A stretch of DNA of 5,400 nucleotides from Nitrospinota bacterium (GTDB taxonomy: Bacteria; JAUXIQ01). The position numbers and the translations under genes are program-made. Shown here in pieces: positions 5,242 to 5,400 of the stretch; position 1 is the stretch's first letter, and the number at the start of each line of letters is the position of its first letter. The notes under the pieces were generated by a model. The model saw only the letters and a program-made list of their open reading frames with translations, searched no databases and was not told the origin of the DNA. The stretch is from NCBI GenBank assembly GCA_030620925.1, contig JAUXIQ010000164.1:1-5400 (forward strand). The letters run 5' to 3'.

Positions 5242-5400
5242 ATGGATAAAGAAATTAAATGGTCGGACCAGAGGAAGGAATGGCATTACCCCCGTCTTGC
5301 CGAGAAGGCCATGCAGAGTTTGGAGAAGAACAATTTCAGCACCCACTACTTCGGCACGGTGGAAGAGGCCAAAGCGGGAATCATGGAAATGATCCCCGAG
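5242..5400 (+). CDS. LUD-domain (LutC/YkgG-like) protein, N-terminal part, cut by window end
   Basis: The frame starting at ATG 5242 stays open to the window edge, giving 53 residues. An in-frame TAA at 5239-5241 directly precedes the ATG, so this is the earliest start; the ribosome site is weak (AGG at 5230-5232, 9 nt upstream). The sequence has EKAMQSLEKNNFSTHYF (21-37) followed by GTVEEAKAGIMEMIPE (38-53). This helix-then-strand opening, 'L.KNNF...YF.T.EEA...I...IP', is characteristic of LUD-domain proteins (formerly DUF162), a family that includes the LutC/YkgG lactate-utilisation proteins. The diagnostic downstream part, including the glycine-rich motif, is outside the window, so the assignment rests on the N terminus only. 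It may work with DUF1847 in anaerobic redox metabolism, which is inferred solely from adjacency. Confidence 0.7.
   Translation, partial: MDKEIKWSDQRKEWHYPRLAEKAMQSLEKNNFSTHYFGTVEEAKAGIMEMIPE

Noticed and set aside
1-5400. CRISPR arrays, tRNA or rRNA genes, insertion sequences
   Set aside because: No regularly spaced repeats, tRNA-like cloverleaf arms, transposase motifs or long terminal inverted repeats were seen on either strand.

Overview
The window reads as chromosomal DNA of a Gram-negative bacterium. Most of its genes build the lipopolysaccharide (LPS) core, and a heptosyltransferase of the WaaF type implies an outer membrane with a heptose-containing inner core. Frequent AGG/AGA and ATA codons, moderately high GC and a DUF1847/LUD gene pair fit an anaerobic deltaproteobacterial (Desulfobacterota-like) lineage. 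This placement is an inference; there is no rRNA or other marker gene. All genes lie on the + strand.

Region 1 (1-4167) is an LPS/surface-glycan transferase run: the last 29 codons of an unidentified gene, a SAM-dependent methyltransferase of the Methyltransf_24 type (105-911), a GT9 heptosyltransferase (1066-2121), a GT2 transferase resembling WaaE/KdtX (2213-2989) and a GT4 transferase resembling WaaG (2989-4167). The last two overlap by one base (TAATG). A plausible division of labour is that GT9 adds a heptose, GT2 and GT4 add further core sugars, and the methyltransferase modifies a sugar. The methyltransferase is clearly AT-richer than its neighbours, and the GT4 gene changes composition part-way along, so the cluster looks mosaic.

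Region 2 (4168-4464) is a 297-bp intergenic stretch with no convincing gene. It holds an AT-rich, promoter-like patch followed by a GC-rich, hairpin-prone leader.

Region 3 (4465-5400) holds a complete, very cysteine-rich DUF1847 protein with a GTG start, then a 114-bp gap with a candidate promoter, then the first 53 codons of a LUD-domain (LutC/YkgG-like) protein cut by the window end. These two look unrelated to LPS synthesis and may belong to anaerobic redox or metal metabolism.

The most unusual sequence-level signal is the leader of the GT2 gene (2159-2215). A strong Shine-Dalgarno sequence lies too far from the ATG on the linear RNA. One hairpin would bring it to 11 nt from the ATG, and a competing hairpin would bury it. 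This could be a translational switch, but it has been assessed only by hand pairing.
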